A stretch of DNA of 64,000 nucleotides, from the NCBI RefSeq assembly GCF_007993755.1, contig NZ_CP042467.1, forward strand, positions 3,744,001-3,808,000, given 5' to 3'. Below the pieces are notes generated by a model. The model ran no database searches and was not told the DNA's origin. It was given only the letters and a program-made list of their open reading frames with translations. The translations under genes were made by a program, and so were the position numbers. Within the stretch, counting starts at the first letter, position 1. Every line of letters starts with the position of its first letter. This document shows, in pieces, positions 27,243 through 36,221 of the stretch. Source of the stretch: Microvenator marinus. GTDB taxonomy: Bacteria; Myxococcota_A; Bradymonadia; Bradymonadales; Bradymonadaceae.

Positions 27243-27839
27243 TTATGCTCGAAGTTGACGAAGTGCGGGTTCAGAGTTCTCGATGAGTTTGGCGACATCG
27301 TCGAAGATCGACTTCCACACATCGGGTGTGGACTGTTCTGGGAAAACCAGGGGATGGAATAGGTCCCCATAGGGCTGAGGGGCCACGGCATCACCCAAAA
27401 ACTTGAGCAGCTTTTGAGGGTCGGTGATGGTGTCTTTGATATTGTCCATGGCTCCCTTAAAGAACTCCGCAGGGTTGCCTGAGGTGAACGGAGAGACCAA
27501 GTTCTTACCGAGCTCCAGGAACTGTCCCAACTTCTCCGCGCCCACTGCCACGGCGATCTGAGATGCGGCTTCCATGGCCTCAGAGATTGCACCCGGGATA
27601 TTGCCTGTGGCCACGTTCGTGATGCAGTTGAGCACATCGCCGACGATAGGCGGCAAACCCACGGCATCCGTGATGGTTTCAAGCCATTGTCCAGGCCCGC
27701 CGAGAATCAAATCCGTGACATTATCTAGCCCGAGTCCGCTCGCAACCTTGCCGATTAGCGAGTCTTCGCCGACGACGGTATCGATGATTCCCGATACCGC
27801 GCCGCTGACGGCATTACCAATTGCACTAAAAAAACCCAT
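27243..27839 (-). CDS. Orphan Gly/Ala-rich amphipathic protein
   Basis: A 198-residue protein of unrecognised family. The ATG at 27839 follows AAGGAG. The N-terminal half consists of Gly/Ala/Ile/Val-rich amphipathic stretches (FSAIGNAVSGAVSGIIDTVVG, IGKVASGLGLDNVTDLILGG, ITNVATGNIPGAISEAMEAASQIAVAVG). No signal peptide or continuous membrane helix is evident. The C-terminal half is more soluble and ends ENSEPALRQLRA. Such composition is seen in pore-forming or membrane-inserting secreted proteins, but this is inference. It shares an operon with a small TPR protein and is preceded by the second copy of the 34-bp element found before the coiled-coil orphan. Confidence 0.6.
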   Translation of the reverse strand: MGFFSAIGNAVSGAVSGIIDTVVGEDSLIGKVASGLGLDNVTDLILGGPGQWLETITDAVGLPPIVGDVLNCITNVATGNIPGAISEAMEAASQIAVAVGAEKLGQFLELGKNLVSPFTSGNPAEFFKGAMDNIKDTITDPQKLLKFLGDAVAPQPYGDLFHPLVFPEQSTPDVWKSIFDDVAKLIENSEPALRQLRA

Positions 27840-27889
27840 ACCCACTCCTTGAGTCCGAAAGTCAAAAATCGAGAACGAAGCCCTCCTAT

Positions 27890-27923
27890 ATATTTTCGGA
27901 CACTTTTCGCAGGTGTTGCGAAA
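27890..27923 (-). promoter_or_regulatory. 34-bp bipartite element, copy 2
   Basis: The minus strand again reads TTTCGCAACAC, 11 variable bases, GTCCGAAAATAT. Both outer blocks (23 bases in all) are identical to copy 1 and the spacing is the same. It ends 50 bases before the ATG of the Gly/Ala-rich orphan gene. The middle 11 bases match at about half the positions, as expected for a promoter or operator rather than a recent duplication. Confidence 0.6.
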
Positions 27924-27928
27924 AAAGA

Positions 27929-30712
27929 TCATTTTTCTGGGTATTCGACGGTCTCTGCGAAGAAGCAGAAGTGTCTCTTCCCTTGATCTGGTGCGGAGAT
28001 CTGGAACTGAACGTCGCCAGAGAAATTTTTCTCGAGTTCAAGCTCGAATGGGTGGAGTTGATCGTCTTTCTTGGTTTTTTCGTCGAGCTCTACGATTCCA
28101 TCGAGGGCGATTTTGAAGTCGACTTTGGCCGAGCCTCCCTTGCCCGAATTGGCGATGCCGTACCACCCGCGAAGGTGTGTGCCGCCGGGCGTGTTATTGA
28201 AGGAGATTTGTGTGACGCGTCCGTTCTCCGGATGGGCCCAGATGCAGCGCCGCCAGCTCTTCTCAATATCCACGAATGTGGCCTGAACGTGCTTATAGTC
28301 TTCTTCGTCGCACACATGGTGGCCGAGCACCCACGGGCAATGCCGAAGCCGCGCTCCGACCTTCTGGGAGACGTTCGCTGTGTGAATCTTGGACGTGAAA
28401 TCGAATTGTCGTTCCGCGTCGTCTTCTTCTTTGGAGCCGGGAACCCACGCGGCGAGGATTAGGGCCACGACTACGGCTCCGCTGATCACCGCCGCAGCCG
28501 CGAGCTGCACCGGTCGCTCAAATCGCGTTTCGAGGCTTGCTACCTTGGCGCCAAGGGGATCAAGGCGTTTCAAGAGTGCCGGGTGAATCAGCAGGAAAAT
28601 CACGAGTAACATGCCAAGCAAGAAGAAGAGGATCGCGAGTTTTTCCCGTGCGCCGGAGCGGTACTCGAAGACCAATTCGCCCGATTTTTTCATGGGTACG
28701 GTCATCATGCCCGAGCGTTCTTCCTCCGTAGCAATGGGCTCGGCCGTGATCTCGAGCTCTTCACCAGCCAGCGTGGCGTGCCACCTTGAGAAATCGGAGA
28801 CGTTGAGCTGGAAGACCCCGGGTTCGTCGACGTTTAGATCAAAGACGATGCGCTCATCCGACCACGACTTGAGGGTGACGTCGGCTTTGCCTTCGCGCAC
28901 CACAAACGGGTCTGGCGTCCACTCCTTGAACTCGTAGATTTTGAGTCCACCAAAGGTCTCGATCAGCTTGAACTGGCTCCCGGGTAAGGACTTGCTCGCC
29001 AGGATATACCTGACGTTGACGGCCTTTAGTACAGTGGGGTTTCGGGCCTCCATCTTATAAGTGAAGGTCTCGGCCGGCGTGTAGCCGATCTTGTAGACGG
29101 GCATTTTTAGGCGCGCGCCGATATCCGTAAATCCGTGGTCGTGGCCACCTACGTAGAGGGCGGTGCGCCAAAATTCATCGGGCTTTTTCTTGGCCCACTG
29201 CTCGTTTAGCCAGTCGGCAGCCTTCGGGCGCTCGACGCGATAAGGCCGGTTCTTTTCCAGAGTGACGCGGCGCTCAAAACCTTTGTTCCTGTAGGTGTCA
29301 AACACGCCGAAAATGATGGGCGAGGCGAGCACTCCGACGACTAAGAATCGAATGAGCAGGCCGCCGCGGGCACCTTGCCATTGTGGAGATTTTGCGGTTC
29401 TGAAGATTGCGACAATCGCAAACCCAGCGGCCAGGAACGCATAGGGTTTGAGCAGAATCGAAAAGCGTTGGTACTGAACGAAGGTAAACGAATCGCTCAG
29501 ATCCACGAGGTTAAATGCGCTTAAGAAGGTGGTGGACGCCGTACCCAGCAGGACTACAGCCATCACCCCGAGGAACGCGTGTTTGAACTGGCGGTTGAAC
29601 GCGAGGGCGAGCACGCCGAAGACGGCGAGCACGCTGGGGACCACCCAGGAGCCCTCGAGCAGGTTTGCGTGGAAGAGCCGAGAACCCATGTCGAACGACG
29701 TGCGCCATGCGACTCCGTAGTTCTCGGAGGCGTCTTTTGCGCCGAGGAACGGCAAGACCCACAACGCGCCTATCAAAGCTCCGATGCCCGATGCTGCGCC
29801 GAGCCGAATCAGCCCCACGGCTCGCGAACCCTTGGCCTCCGACGCGATGAGCACGAGTGCCGCCACGGGCACCAAGATAGCCAAATGCATGATTTGCATG
29901 GGGTGCGTGATGAGTCCGCAACCCATCCAGAACCCGAAGAGCGCCACGGGGCGCCATGATTTGTGGTCGTGGAGCACACGCGGAAGGTAAGCCACCGCCA
30001 TCATTCCGAGAGCGATGGAGAGCGAGTTTGGCCAGACCCCCCATTCGCCGGCGTATTCCCAGCCGCCGAAGCGGAACGATGCGGTGTCGCTGAGTACAAA
30101 GATCGCGGCAAAGAGCCCTGCCCAGCGCCCAACGGTCGCCCGGCCAACCATGTAGAGTGACCAGCCTTGGAGGAACCAGAAGAGAAGAAAAGCCCAGGCG
30201 TAGGCCTTGGACATGGTGATGAAACCGAGTCCCGCCGCCCAGATACCGATGATCAGGAGGTCGACGCCGATCGGGTAGAGCATTTGTGCGGGGTAGCCGG
30301 CGTACCAGAGGTGGCTCCAGCCGTAGAGTCTGCCTTGTTCGAGGAAGCTTTCTTTGAGCTGCCAGGCCTTGAAGTAGTGGACCGGGTGGTCGTGGTTGAC
30401 GAGGCGATGGCCTTGGGCAATCTCAGGAAGTATCGCGATTGTGAGGCCGAGAAGACCTAGAAATACGACCAAATCTACCGCGGCGGGCCCAAGACGAATG
30501 GTGCGCCCGCGAAGAATTCGGGGCGAGTATTCGCGATTCCAGAGCGCGCTGAGTTGGGGGCCAAGGACTTCCCAAATCACAAGGCCAGCAGCGAGCAATG
30601 CCGCCACCGAGAACCACCAGAAGGGGTCGCTCATCCACCTGAACACGAAGAGCAAGACCGCGAGGAGTAAGAAGCCTCCGGCGGGTGCCAATTTGACCAG
30701 CAATTCTTTCAT
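27929..30712 (-). CDS. Large polytopic membrane protein, GT-C/YfhO-like
   Basis: A 927-residue integral membrane protein. About 12-13 hydrophobic helices cover the first 460 residues. They include an early loop after helix 3 with HRLVNHDHPVHYFKAWQL, an acidic/His pattern typical of GT-C glycosyltransferase first loops. An extracytoplasmic domain of about 250 residues follows (from RRVTLEKNRPYRVE), then a further membrane pair near residues 690-710 and 750-770, and a final soluble domain with two Cys near HCPWVLGHHVCDEED. Overall this resembles YfhO/GT-C-type membrane proteins that modify surface polysaccharides, but the substrate and even the activity are uncertain. It stands as a single gene. 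Confidence 0.6.
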   Translation of the reverse strand: MKELLVKLAPAGGFLLLAVLLFVFRWMSDPFWWFSVAALLAAGLVIWEVLGPQLSALWNREYSPRILRGRTIRLGPAAVDLVVFLGLLGLTIAILPEIAQGHRLVNHDHPVHYFKAWQLKESFLEQGRLYGWSHLWYAGYPAQMLYPIGVDLLIIGIWAAGLGFITMSKAYAWAFLLFWFLQGWSLYMVGRATVGRWAGLFAAIFVLSDTASFRFGGWEYAGEWGVWPNSLSIALGMMAVAYLPRVLHDHKSWRPVALFGFWMGCGLITHPMQIMHLAILVPVAALVLIASEAKGSRAVGLIRLGAASGIGALIGALWVLPFLGAKDASENYGVAWRTSFDMGSRLFHANLLEGSWVVPSVLAVFGVLALAFNRQFKHAFLGVMAVVLLGTASTTFLSAFNLVDLSDSFTFVQYQRFSILLKPYAFLAAGFAIVAIFRTAKSPQWQGARGGLLIRFLVVGVLASPIIFGVFDTYRNKGFERRVTLEKNRPYRVERPKAADWLNEQWAKKKPDEFWRTALYVGGHDHGFTDIGARLKMPVYKIGYTPAETFTYKMEARNPTVLKAVNVRYILASKSLPGSQFKLIETFGGLKIYEFKEWTPDPFVVREGKADVTLKSWSDERIVFDLNVDEPGVFQLNVSDFSRWHATLAGEELEITAEPIATEEERSGMMTVPMKKSGELVFEYRSGAREKLAILFFLLGMLLVIFLLIHPALLKRLDPLGAKVASLETRFERPVQLAAAAVISGAVVVALILAAWVPGSKEEDDAERQFDFTSKIHTANVSQKVGARLRHCPWVLGHHVCDEEDYKHVQATFVDIEKSWRRCIWAHPENGRVTQISFNNTPGGTHLRGWYGIANSGKGGSAKVDFKIALDGIVELDEKTKKDDQLHPFELELEKNFSGDVQFQISAPDQGKRHFCFFAETVEYPEK

Positions 30713-30857
30713 GCATCACCTGATGCGGGCTTCGCCCAAGTCGTCCGCTCGCCTCATTATCACAGAGAATTGCGTGAGTACACGAGCAGGCTCAGTGGCG
30801 TTTACATTCGAGGGTCGTTGCGATAGCAATCAGGTCGAACTGCTCGGAGAGAAGAAT

Positions 30858-31748
30858 ATGACGGATGAAGTCAATTGGGATACCTCGCGCCAGAAGGTCA
30901 TCAACTATAATTCGTACCTCAAAGTGCACGAACTCCTGAGTCTGCAGGAGCTCGAGTCTGAGCCGCCGGCACACGATGAGCTCCTCTTCATCACGATTCA
31001 CCAGGCCTACGAGCTCTGGTTCAAACAGGTGCTCTTCGAGCTCGATACTGTGGTTAAGCGCTTGCAGATGGACGATGTGTACGAGGCGACAAGGCTTCTG
31101 CAACGCGTGCTCGTGATCGAGTCCCTGCTCGTCCAGCAGATCCACATTCTGGAGACGATGACGCCGCGCGATTTTCTCTCATTTAGGCGTGTGCTTAACC
31201 CCGCGAGCGGCTTTCAGTCGATTCAATGGCGTGAAGTTGAATTCTTAACCGGGATTCGTCGCGGTGGCGTGATGAAGGGCATCGAGCTGACCGATGCGCA
31301 GCGAGAGCGTCTTGAGGATAGGCTTAAGGCCCCGAGCATACGGACTGAGTTCTTTCGCCTCCTGCAGCGCAAGGGCTTCAACGTGGAGATTCCGGCCGAT
31401 GACGAGATGTTGGAGGGAGAAGCGCTTGAGCAGACCTACAGGGAGTTGCGTCGAATCTACGAGCATCCCGAGCGCTATTTCCATATCTACTCGCTCTGCG
31501 AGGCCTTGGTGCAGCATGACCAAAACATTTTGATGTGGCGCTTCCATCATGTGCGTGTGGTCGAGCGCTTGATCGGTACTAAGCAAGGGACCGGCGGCTC
31601 ACCGGGCGTCAAATACCTTGAGTCTACCTTGTCCAAACGCGCATTCCCGATGCTCTGGGCAGTCCGTGGGCTTTTGAGCGACGACCAGTTCTACGGTACA
31701 TCGCGTGGCATCACCCAGACTCTGGATGGTAAGGACATCAACGATTAG
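30858..31748 (+). CDS. kynA: Tryptophan 2,3-dioxygenase
   Basis: A 296-residue haem enzyme that opens the indole ring of tryptophan to give N-formylkynurenine, the first step of the kynurenine pathway. The ATG at 30858 follows GGAGAG. Conserved family segments are NYNSYLKVHELLSLQ near the N-terminus, DELLFITIHQAYELWFKQVLFE, SFRRVLNPASGFQSIQWREVE, and the C-terminal WRFHHVRVVERLIGTKQGTGGSPGVKYL with the probable haem-ligand His and the TGGSPGV motif. Length is usual for bacterial TDO. No other kynurenine-pathway gene is in the window; mutM follows by eight bases, probably an incidental pairing. Confidence 0.94.
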   Translation: MTDEVNWDTSRQKVINYNSYLKVHELLSLQELESEPPAHDELLFITIHQAYELWFKQVLFELDTVVKRLQMDDVYEATRLLQRVLVIESLLVQQIHILETMTPRDFLSFRRVLNPASGFQSIQWREVEFLTGIRRGGVMKGIELTDAQRERLEDRLKAPSIRTEFFRLLQRKGFNVEIPADDEMLEGEALEQTYRELRRIYEHPERYFHIYSLCEALVQHDQNILMWRFHHVRVVERLIGTKQGTGGSPGVKYLESTLSKRAFPMLWAVRGLLSDDQFYGTSRGITQTLDGKDIND

Positions 31749-31756
31749 GCCAAACC

Positions 31757-32548
31757 ATGCCAGAACTCGGTGAAGTCGAAATCGCACGCAAGCATTTGCA
31801 GTCATGGTGGACGGATGCCGCGAGCACGTTCCATCTGATTGATGCCAAGGTTCTGAAATCCGGCGAGCCGGCCGATTTAGAACGCCAGATATCCCAAACT
31901 CCTAGGGCTTTTAAGAGGCGCGGAAAGCAGCTCTGGGTCGAGTTCGCAGATGGCCCGCATCTTGCGTTTCACTTCCGTATGACGGGCCAGATCGTGCGCA
32001 CAACAAGCCCCGAAGAGCGATTCTCCAGAATCGCCTGGCAGGTAGGCGATAGCTGGCTTCATTTTGTGGACCCGAGGCGTTTTGGATACGTTGAGGTCTG
32101 GACGGATTCCGAGCGCGACGCAGCGCTAGCCAAACTTGGGCCAGACCCGCACGCCGCCGACCCGAAACTGATGCGAGAGAAGGCTGGCGCGCGCCAACTC
32201 AAGGCCGCGCTCCTAGACCAAAGTGTGATCGCTGGTGTTGGAAATATCGCGTTCATCGAGGTGATGTGGCGCCTTGGCCTTCATCCTGAAATCAAGGGTA
32301 GCCAGCTTAGCAAGGCCGAGTGGAGTCGGCTGATTCAGGCCTTTGTAGACTTCTTCGATGAAGTCGTAGAGCGGGACTTCAGCCCCGAGCAGGGGCGTAT
32401 CGACTACGTGAATACGGGCGGCACCAATCCCTTTGAGATTTATCAGCAAGACCAATGTCCTAAGTGCTCGGGCGGCATCGAACGTCTTGTACAGGGTGGG
32501 CGTTCCACGTACTTTTGTCCGCGATGCCAGCGTTCGGGCAGGCGTTAG
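31757..32548 (+). CDS. mutM: Formamidopyrimidine-DNA glycosylase
   Basis: A 263-residue base-excision repair enzyme of the Fpg/Nei family that removes oxidised purines and nicks the strand. The mature N-terminal catalytic Pro and Glu are present in MPELGEVEIARK (the usual MPELPEVE has Gly in place of the second Pro). HFRMTGQIVR and DPRRFGYVE follow, then DQSVIAGVGNIAFIE of the helix-two-turns-helix, and the C-terminal zinc finger CPKC...CPRCQRSGRR. All key residues look intact. It follows kynA by eight bases and ends in a four-base convergent overlap with the HDOD gene. Nei-type specificity cannot be fully excluded. Confidence 0.9.
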   Translation: MPELGEVEIARKHLQSWWTDAASTFHLIDAKVLKSGEPADLERQISQTPRAFKRRGKQLWVEFADGPHLAFHFRMTGQIVRTTSPEERFSRIAWQVGDSWLHFVDPRRFGYVEVWTDSERDAALAKLGPDPHAADPKLMREKAGARQLKAALLDQSVIAGVGNIAFIEVMWRLGLHPEIKGSQLSKAEWSRLIQAFVDFFDEVVERDFSPEQGRIDYVNTGGTNPFEIYQQDQCPKCSGGIERLVQGGRSTYFCPRCQRSGRR

Positions 32549-33354
32549 GTAGCTTTTGAGAGAACGTTGTCGCGAATCTTGGTCCAGTCAGACTCTCCAA
32601 GTCCCAAACCCTCGAGGGAAGCCAAAAAGAGGGTCTGCGAGATTTCGTCCACCCCGAATACTCCGTATACCGGTGCCCAAGTCTGGTTGGCGAGTTCGGA
32701 GGCGAGCCGCACTACGCATACACTCGGTTTGGCGCAGTCCATCGAATGATAGTCATTTAGGTCTTCGACCATTGCTTGCGGGCACTCCCATGCCTCGAAC
32801 ATCAGGTGGCATGCTTGAGTATTCAGACTCGAGAGAGCTTGCCACGCGTTCCGATCAAGCGGCGGCCGCTCTCGATGTTGAGAGAGGGCCGCAATTCCAG
32901 CGATGATGCCGATATCGTGTAGGAGGCCGAGGGTGTAAAGGCTATCGTCCCTGATATCAGCTGCATTTGACACGATGCGCGTAAATCGGGCTGTGGTCAC
33001 ACAATGGGCGACAACTCCCCGCAAGGCTTCTGGATATCCTCCGCCTGCTTCAACATGCAGAGCCGACATCCCGTACTCGAGAGCAATCCCTCTTACGGTC
33101 TTTGTGCCAAGACGCGCGAGTCCCGAAACAACGGAGGTGATTTCTTGGTTCCCATAGAGTGGAGAACTCGCGACCCTCAATACACGTGCTGCCAAGAGAG
33201 GATCTTGGAGAATGATTTCGGCAACTTTGTGGAAGTCTAGGTCGGACTTTGTCATGCAACGCAGGACATTCATTGAGACTTCGGGTAGCAATGGAGGGAC
33301 GAATCCTGGTGAAGCGAGTTCGTTTCGAATGAACTCGGTAAGGCCGTCTGTCAT
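32545..33354 (-). CDS. HDOD-domain protein 1
   Basis: A 269-residue single-domain HDOD protein, a non-catalytic relative of HD phosphohydrolases often used as a signalling or scaffold module. It contains PPLLPEVSMNVLRCM, DPLLAARVLRVASSPLYGNQEI, the ALEYGM region and TLGLLHDIGIIAG. It is a close paralogue of the HDOD protein at 62306-63115: both share RVASSPLYGNQEI and the GLLHD segment. Only the LLHD remnant of an HD site is visible and the rest of the metal site is absent, as is normal for HDOD. It lies beside the flagellar operon, next to an FHA protein, and may belong to the same signalling network. Confidence 0.85.
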   Translation of the reverse strand: MTDGLTEFIRNELASPGFVPPLLPEVSMNVLRCMTKSDLDFHKVAEIILQDPLLAARVLRVASSPLYGNQEITSVVSGLARLGTKTVRGIALEYGMSALHVEAGGGYPEALRGVVAHCVTTARFTRIVSNAADIRDDSLYTLGLLHDIGIIAGIAALSQHRERPPLDRNAWQALSSLNTQACHLMFEAWECPQAMVEDLNDYHSMDCAKPSVCVVRLASELANQTWAPVYGVFGVDEISQTLFLASLEGLGLGESDWTKIRDNVLSKAT

Positions 33355-33454
33355 GGTGGTCCTTTAAAGGGATTTTGGATGTATTCTCAGTTTCTAAATG
33401 GTATCTTTTGCGAAGGCCAAAGAGAAGCCCAATTCTTTCAGAAAGTGAAGTCCT

Positions 33455-33979
33455 TTGAGTAAAACCATTGATGAGTATGTCCGTCTTCGTAAGACACTTG
33501 GCCTAAAGGCCTTTGCACATGAGCATGCGAGTCCAGTTCTTTGGGGGATAGGGATTTTGGGAGAATTGTCCGAAGACGGCGAACGTGGAGAAGCACAAAC
33601 GTTCTTGGCTTCGATTCATGGCAAGACTGAGGAGCGAGCGATTCACCGTCGTATATGGCCGATTCGCCAAGAGCCAGATGGACCCCGTCTCAAGTACATT
33701 CGTCTGGGGCGTTCTGCACAAAACGATGTGGTTCTTCCCGATTATGCAATCTCACACGTCCACTGTGGGTTTGATCGCACCGAAGCAGGGCGCGTCGTAA
33801 TCTTCGACCTCGATTCGCACAATGGGACCTGGGTAGGTGACTATCGCTTGGCTCCCTATGAAGAGCGACCACTCGAGGTAGAAGATGAGGTCGTCCTGGG
33901 CCGCTACCAGTTTGAGTTTCTGGATTCCCGTACTTTCTTGGAGCGGGTCGAAAACCTTTACGTCCTGACCTTCACCTGA
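33455..33979 (+). CDS. FHA-domain protein
   Basis: A 174-residue protein whose C-terminal 110 residues form a forkhead-associated phosphothreonine-binding domain. KYIRLGRSAQNDVVLPDYAISHVHCGF contains the Gly-Arg-Ser and Ser-x-x-His signatures, and DLDSHNGTWVGDYRL the Asn-Gly-Thr. The N-terminal 65 residues are of unknown type. No ATG exists near the beginning, so a TTG at 33455 is the only plausible start, with a weak GAAG upstream. Its stop is directly next to that of flgL (convergent). A link to Ser/Thr kinase signalling is expected from the fold, but no such kinase is in the window. Confidence 0.78.
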   Translation: MSKTIDEYVRLRKTLGLKAFAHEHASPVLWGIGILGELSEDGERGEAQTFLASIHGKTEERAIHRRIWPIRQEPDGPRLKYIRLGRSAQNDVVLPDYAISHVHCGFDRTEAGRVVIFDLDSHNGTWVGDYRLAPYEERPLEVEDEVVLGRYQFEFLDSRTFLERVENLYVLTFT

Positions 33980-34852
33980 TTAGAGTTTCAACATCTGGTC
34001 CATCAGCTGTTGGACCTGATCCTCGGACTGCGCGTAGACTTCGAGGGTATTGGAGATGCTGAGGAGATTTGAGATCGCCTTCGCCGGGTCAGCATCTGTA
34101 GCCTTTCCAGCGTCGATAGTCGCCTCGGTTTTCAGAGCGTCGAGGAATCCCTGTGCATGTTCGAGCACCTCGAGTTTATGGCCGATTTCCTGGCGAGCAC
34201 CTACCATACTCCCGCGAAACCCTTTGAGGGGTTCGAGGTTTCCTCGTACGGCGTTGGTGTCTTGCAAAGAAAGGGCAGCACTGATCTTATCTAGGACTGC
34301 AAACACGTTGTTTTGGTCGCCAAAAATGTCGGTAGCGACTGGGGTTTGAACGAACTCTCTGGGGGCAATCTCGACGACCCTACTCATTGTTTGGCCCTGA
34401 AGTACTCCAGCACCCGAATACGGTGGGGTCTGATCGGAAGTCCCTCCAAAGGTATGTACGCCTTGAAATTTCGAGTTTGCGACTTCGAGAAGACTTTCCT
34501 TGAGCCCTTCAATCGATTTGGCCGCCGCTGCCATTTGTTCGGCGGAGTATGTATCTGAAGAGAATTGCTGGGCTATCCGCAACGCCTCGTCCACCACAGT
34601 GGTCGCATTGGCCAGCATGCGATCGGCGTGATCAAGACCCGAGGCCAGCTGGTCGTTCGTCTTGAGCATGGACTCAAAGCGCGCCCCCTGGGCCTTGAGC
34701 TTTTCGGCCACCTGGTGAGCTTGCGGATCATCGGACGCTCGTTGAACGCGCAGGCCAGAGGAGACCTGTTCCGAAGCTTTGTCTTTCGCAGCCAGATTCG
34801 ATTGCAGGCGCGAGAGTAGTTGTGCGTTCTTATGTCCTTCAGAAATGCGCAT
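33980..34852 (-). CDS. flgL: Flagellar hook-filament junction protein FlgL
   Basis: A 290-residue structural protein at the junction between hook and filament. The flagellin-like N-terminus has AQLLSRLQSNLAAKDKASEQVSSGLRVQRASDDPQAHQVAEKLK. The C-terminal coil (ISNTLEVYAQSEDQVQQLMDQMLKL) pairs with it in the D0/D1 region. Length fits compact FlgL proteins. It follows flgK by one base and is the last gene of the flg operon, and it should be exported by the flagellar type III apparatus with FlgN as chaperone. A sigma-28 promoter inside flgJ probably boosts its late expression. Confidence 0.92.
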   Translation of the reverse strand: MRISEGHKNAQLLSRLQSNLAAKDKASEQVSSGLRVQRASDDPQAHQVAEKLKAQGARFESMLKTNDQLASGLDHADRMLANATTVVDEALRIAQQFSSDTYSAEQMAAAAKSIEGLKESLLEVANSKFQGVHTFGGTSDQTPPYSGAGVLQGQTMSRVVEIAPREFVQTPVATDIFGDQNNVFAVLDKISAALSLQDTNAVRGNLEPLKGFRGSMVGARQEIGHKLEVLEHAQGFLDALKTEATIDAGKATDADPAKAISNLLSISNTLEVYAQSEDQVQQLMDQMLKL

Positions 34853-34853
34853 T

Positions 34854-36221
34854 TTAGCTCTTTATCGACATCAAGGAGTCGAACATCGACTCGGTAGCAT
34901 TCATTACTTTAAGCGCGGCTTCGAAGCCTCTCTGCGCCTGATTCAACGCAACGATTTCTTCTTCTAGCGAGACGCCTTCGACGGACTGTCTCATGTTTTG
35001 AACTTGGAAGAGTGACGAATCAGCGAGCTCATATTCGCGTTCTGCGCCTTGTACCGTCTTTCCGACATTCTGCTGTATGCCTCGTAGCGTCGCCTCGAAA
35101 TCTAGGCCTCCAGTGGTCGGTGCTTCACGTAGATCCATGATGGCACGAAGCGTACCGTTGTCTCCGGGTTGTCCGTTTGAAGACATTCCGAGCCTACTCG
35201 GGTTCCCCGCAACATCATCGCTGACTTTGAAACTCGCCGCGGGCCTGTTGGGGTCTACTTCGAAGAGGTTGCGGTTTCCCTGTCCGTCGAGTCCGAAGCC
35301 TTGCCGGTGTGAGGCGTTGACCGAATCAGCGAATTCCTGGGCGCTTCGATTGAGTTCGTTAAGTGCTCCTAATGCGACGTCATTATGCGCATGGAGTCTT
35401 CCTCCAATGGAGCCCCCTGGTGTTTCTACGGCCTGAGGGCCGGCTGTTGAAGAGAGCGTCAGGGAGAGCTCACCGGAATTATTTTCCAGCCCCACTTCTC
35501 TGGCTACCCCGCCTTCGACAAAAGCACGTCCATCAGACGCCAGTAGTTGAACGGTGCCATCGTTCGCGTGAACCACGTTCATGCCGGTCATTTGAGTCAC
35601 CTTGTCGACGATACGGTTCCGCTCGTCGATGATTTCGTGAGCGGGTTGGCCGGAGGCCACGGATTGCCTGATGGTCTGGTCGAGTCGGGCGATATCGTTG
35701 AGGTCGGAATTCAGCTTTTCGACGTCCTGACGCAGCCCATCTTCTAGCGAACTCATTTGTGTGTTGAGGACCTCGGCGTCTCTTCTGAAAGAGGTGGCCA
35801 CATCTTCGGCTCTCTGGAGGGCATCGGTGCGATACGCAGGATTGGATGGGTTCGAAGACAGCGTGCCCAGTGAATCGAAAAACGCGCCGACTCGTGTGGC
35901 TGGACCCGATTGGGCATTCGGAAAGAGCGTCCCTTCCAGGGTAGATGCCGCATTGGCGAGTTCGCGATGAAAGCCTAGAGAGTTGCTGAGTGCGGCCTCT
36001 TGGCGGTCCAAGAAATTCGCGCGCAACGCGTGAGGCCCCGACGTTGTAACGCCCTTGAGATTTGTAGCGTATTTCCCACCAATGGTCATGGCGTCCACGC
36101 GTTGGCGCACGTAGCCCTCCGTCGACGCATTGGCGATATTATTCTGCGCATTCGCCATACGACGCTGATTCGTAGCGAGCGCCCCCTGCCCGAGTGACAT
36201 CAAGCGGGTGAGGTCGGTCAT
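34854..36221 (-). CDS. flgK: Flagellar hook-associated protein FlgK
   Basis: A 455-residue hook-associated protein 1. The N-terminus ALATNQRRMANAQNNIANASTEGYVRQRVD is the rod/hook family signature, and the C-terminus VSLEEEIVALNQAQRGFEAALKVMNATESMFDSLM is typical of FlgK. It is slightly shorter than the Salmonella protein (553 residues), with a reduced central domain. It overlaps the stop of flgN by one base and precedes flgL by one base, so the three are tightly coupled. It joins the hook to the filament and is exported through the flagellar type III system. Confidence 0.95.
   Translation of the reverse strand: MTDLTRLMSLGQGALATNQRRMANAQNNIANASTEGYVRQRVDAMTIGGKYATNLKGVTTSGPHALRANFLDRQEAALSNSLGFHRELANAASTLEGTLFPNAQSGPATRVGAFFDSLGTLSSNPSNPAYRTDALQRAEDVATSFRRDAEVLNTQMSSLEDGLRQDVEKLNSDLNDIARLDQTIRQSVASGQPAHEIIDERNRIVDKVTQMTGMNVVHANDGTVQLLASDGRAFVEGGVAREVGLENNSGELSLTLSSTAGPQAVETPGGSIGGRLHAHNDVALGALNELNRSAQEFADSVNASHRQGFGLDGQGNRNLFEVDPNRPAASFKVSDDVAGNPSRLGMSSNGQPGDNGTLRAIMDLREAPTTGGLDFEATLRGIQQNVGKTVQGAEREYELADSSLFQVQNMRQSVEGVSLEEEIVALNQAQRGFEAALKVMNATESMFDSLMSIKS

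Noticed and set aside
33361-33390. TAAA followed by an AT-rich stretch before the FHA gene as a sigma-28 promoter
   Set aside because: At 15 bases the sequence is TTCTCAG, not GCCGATAA-like.
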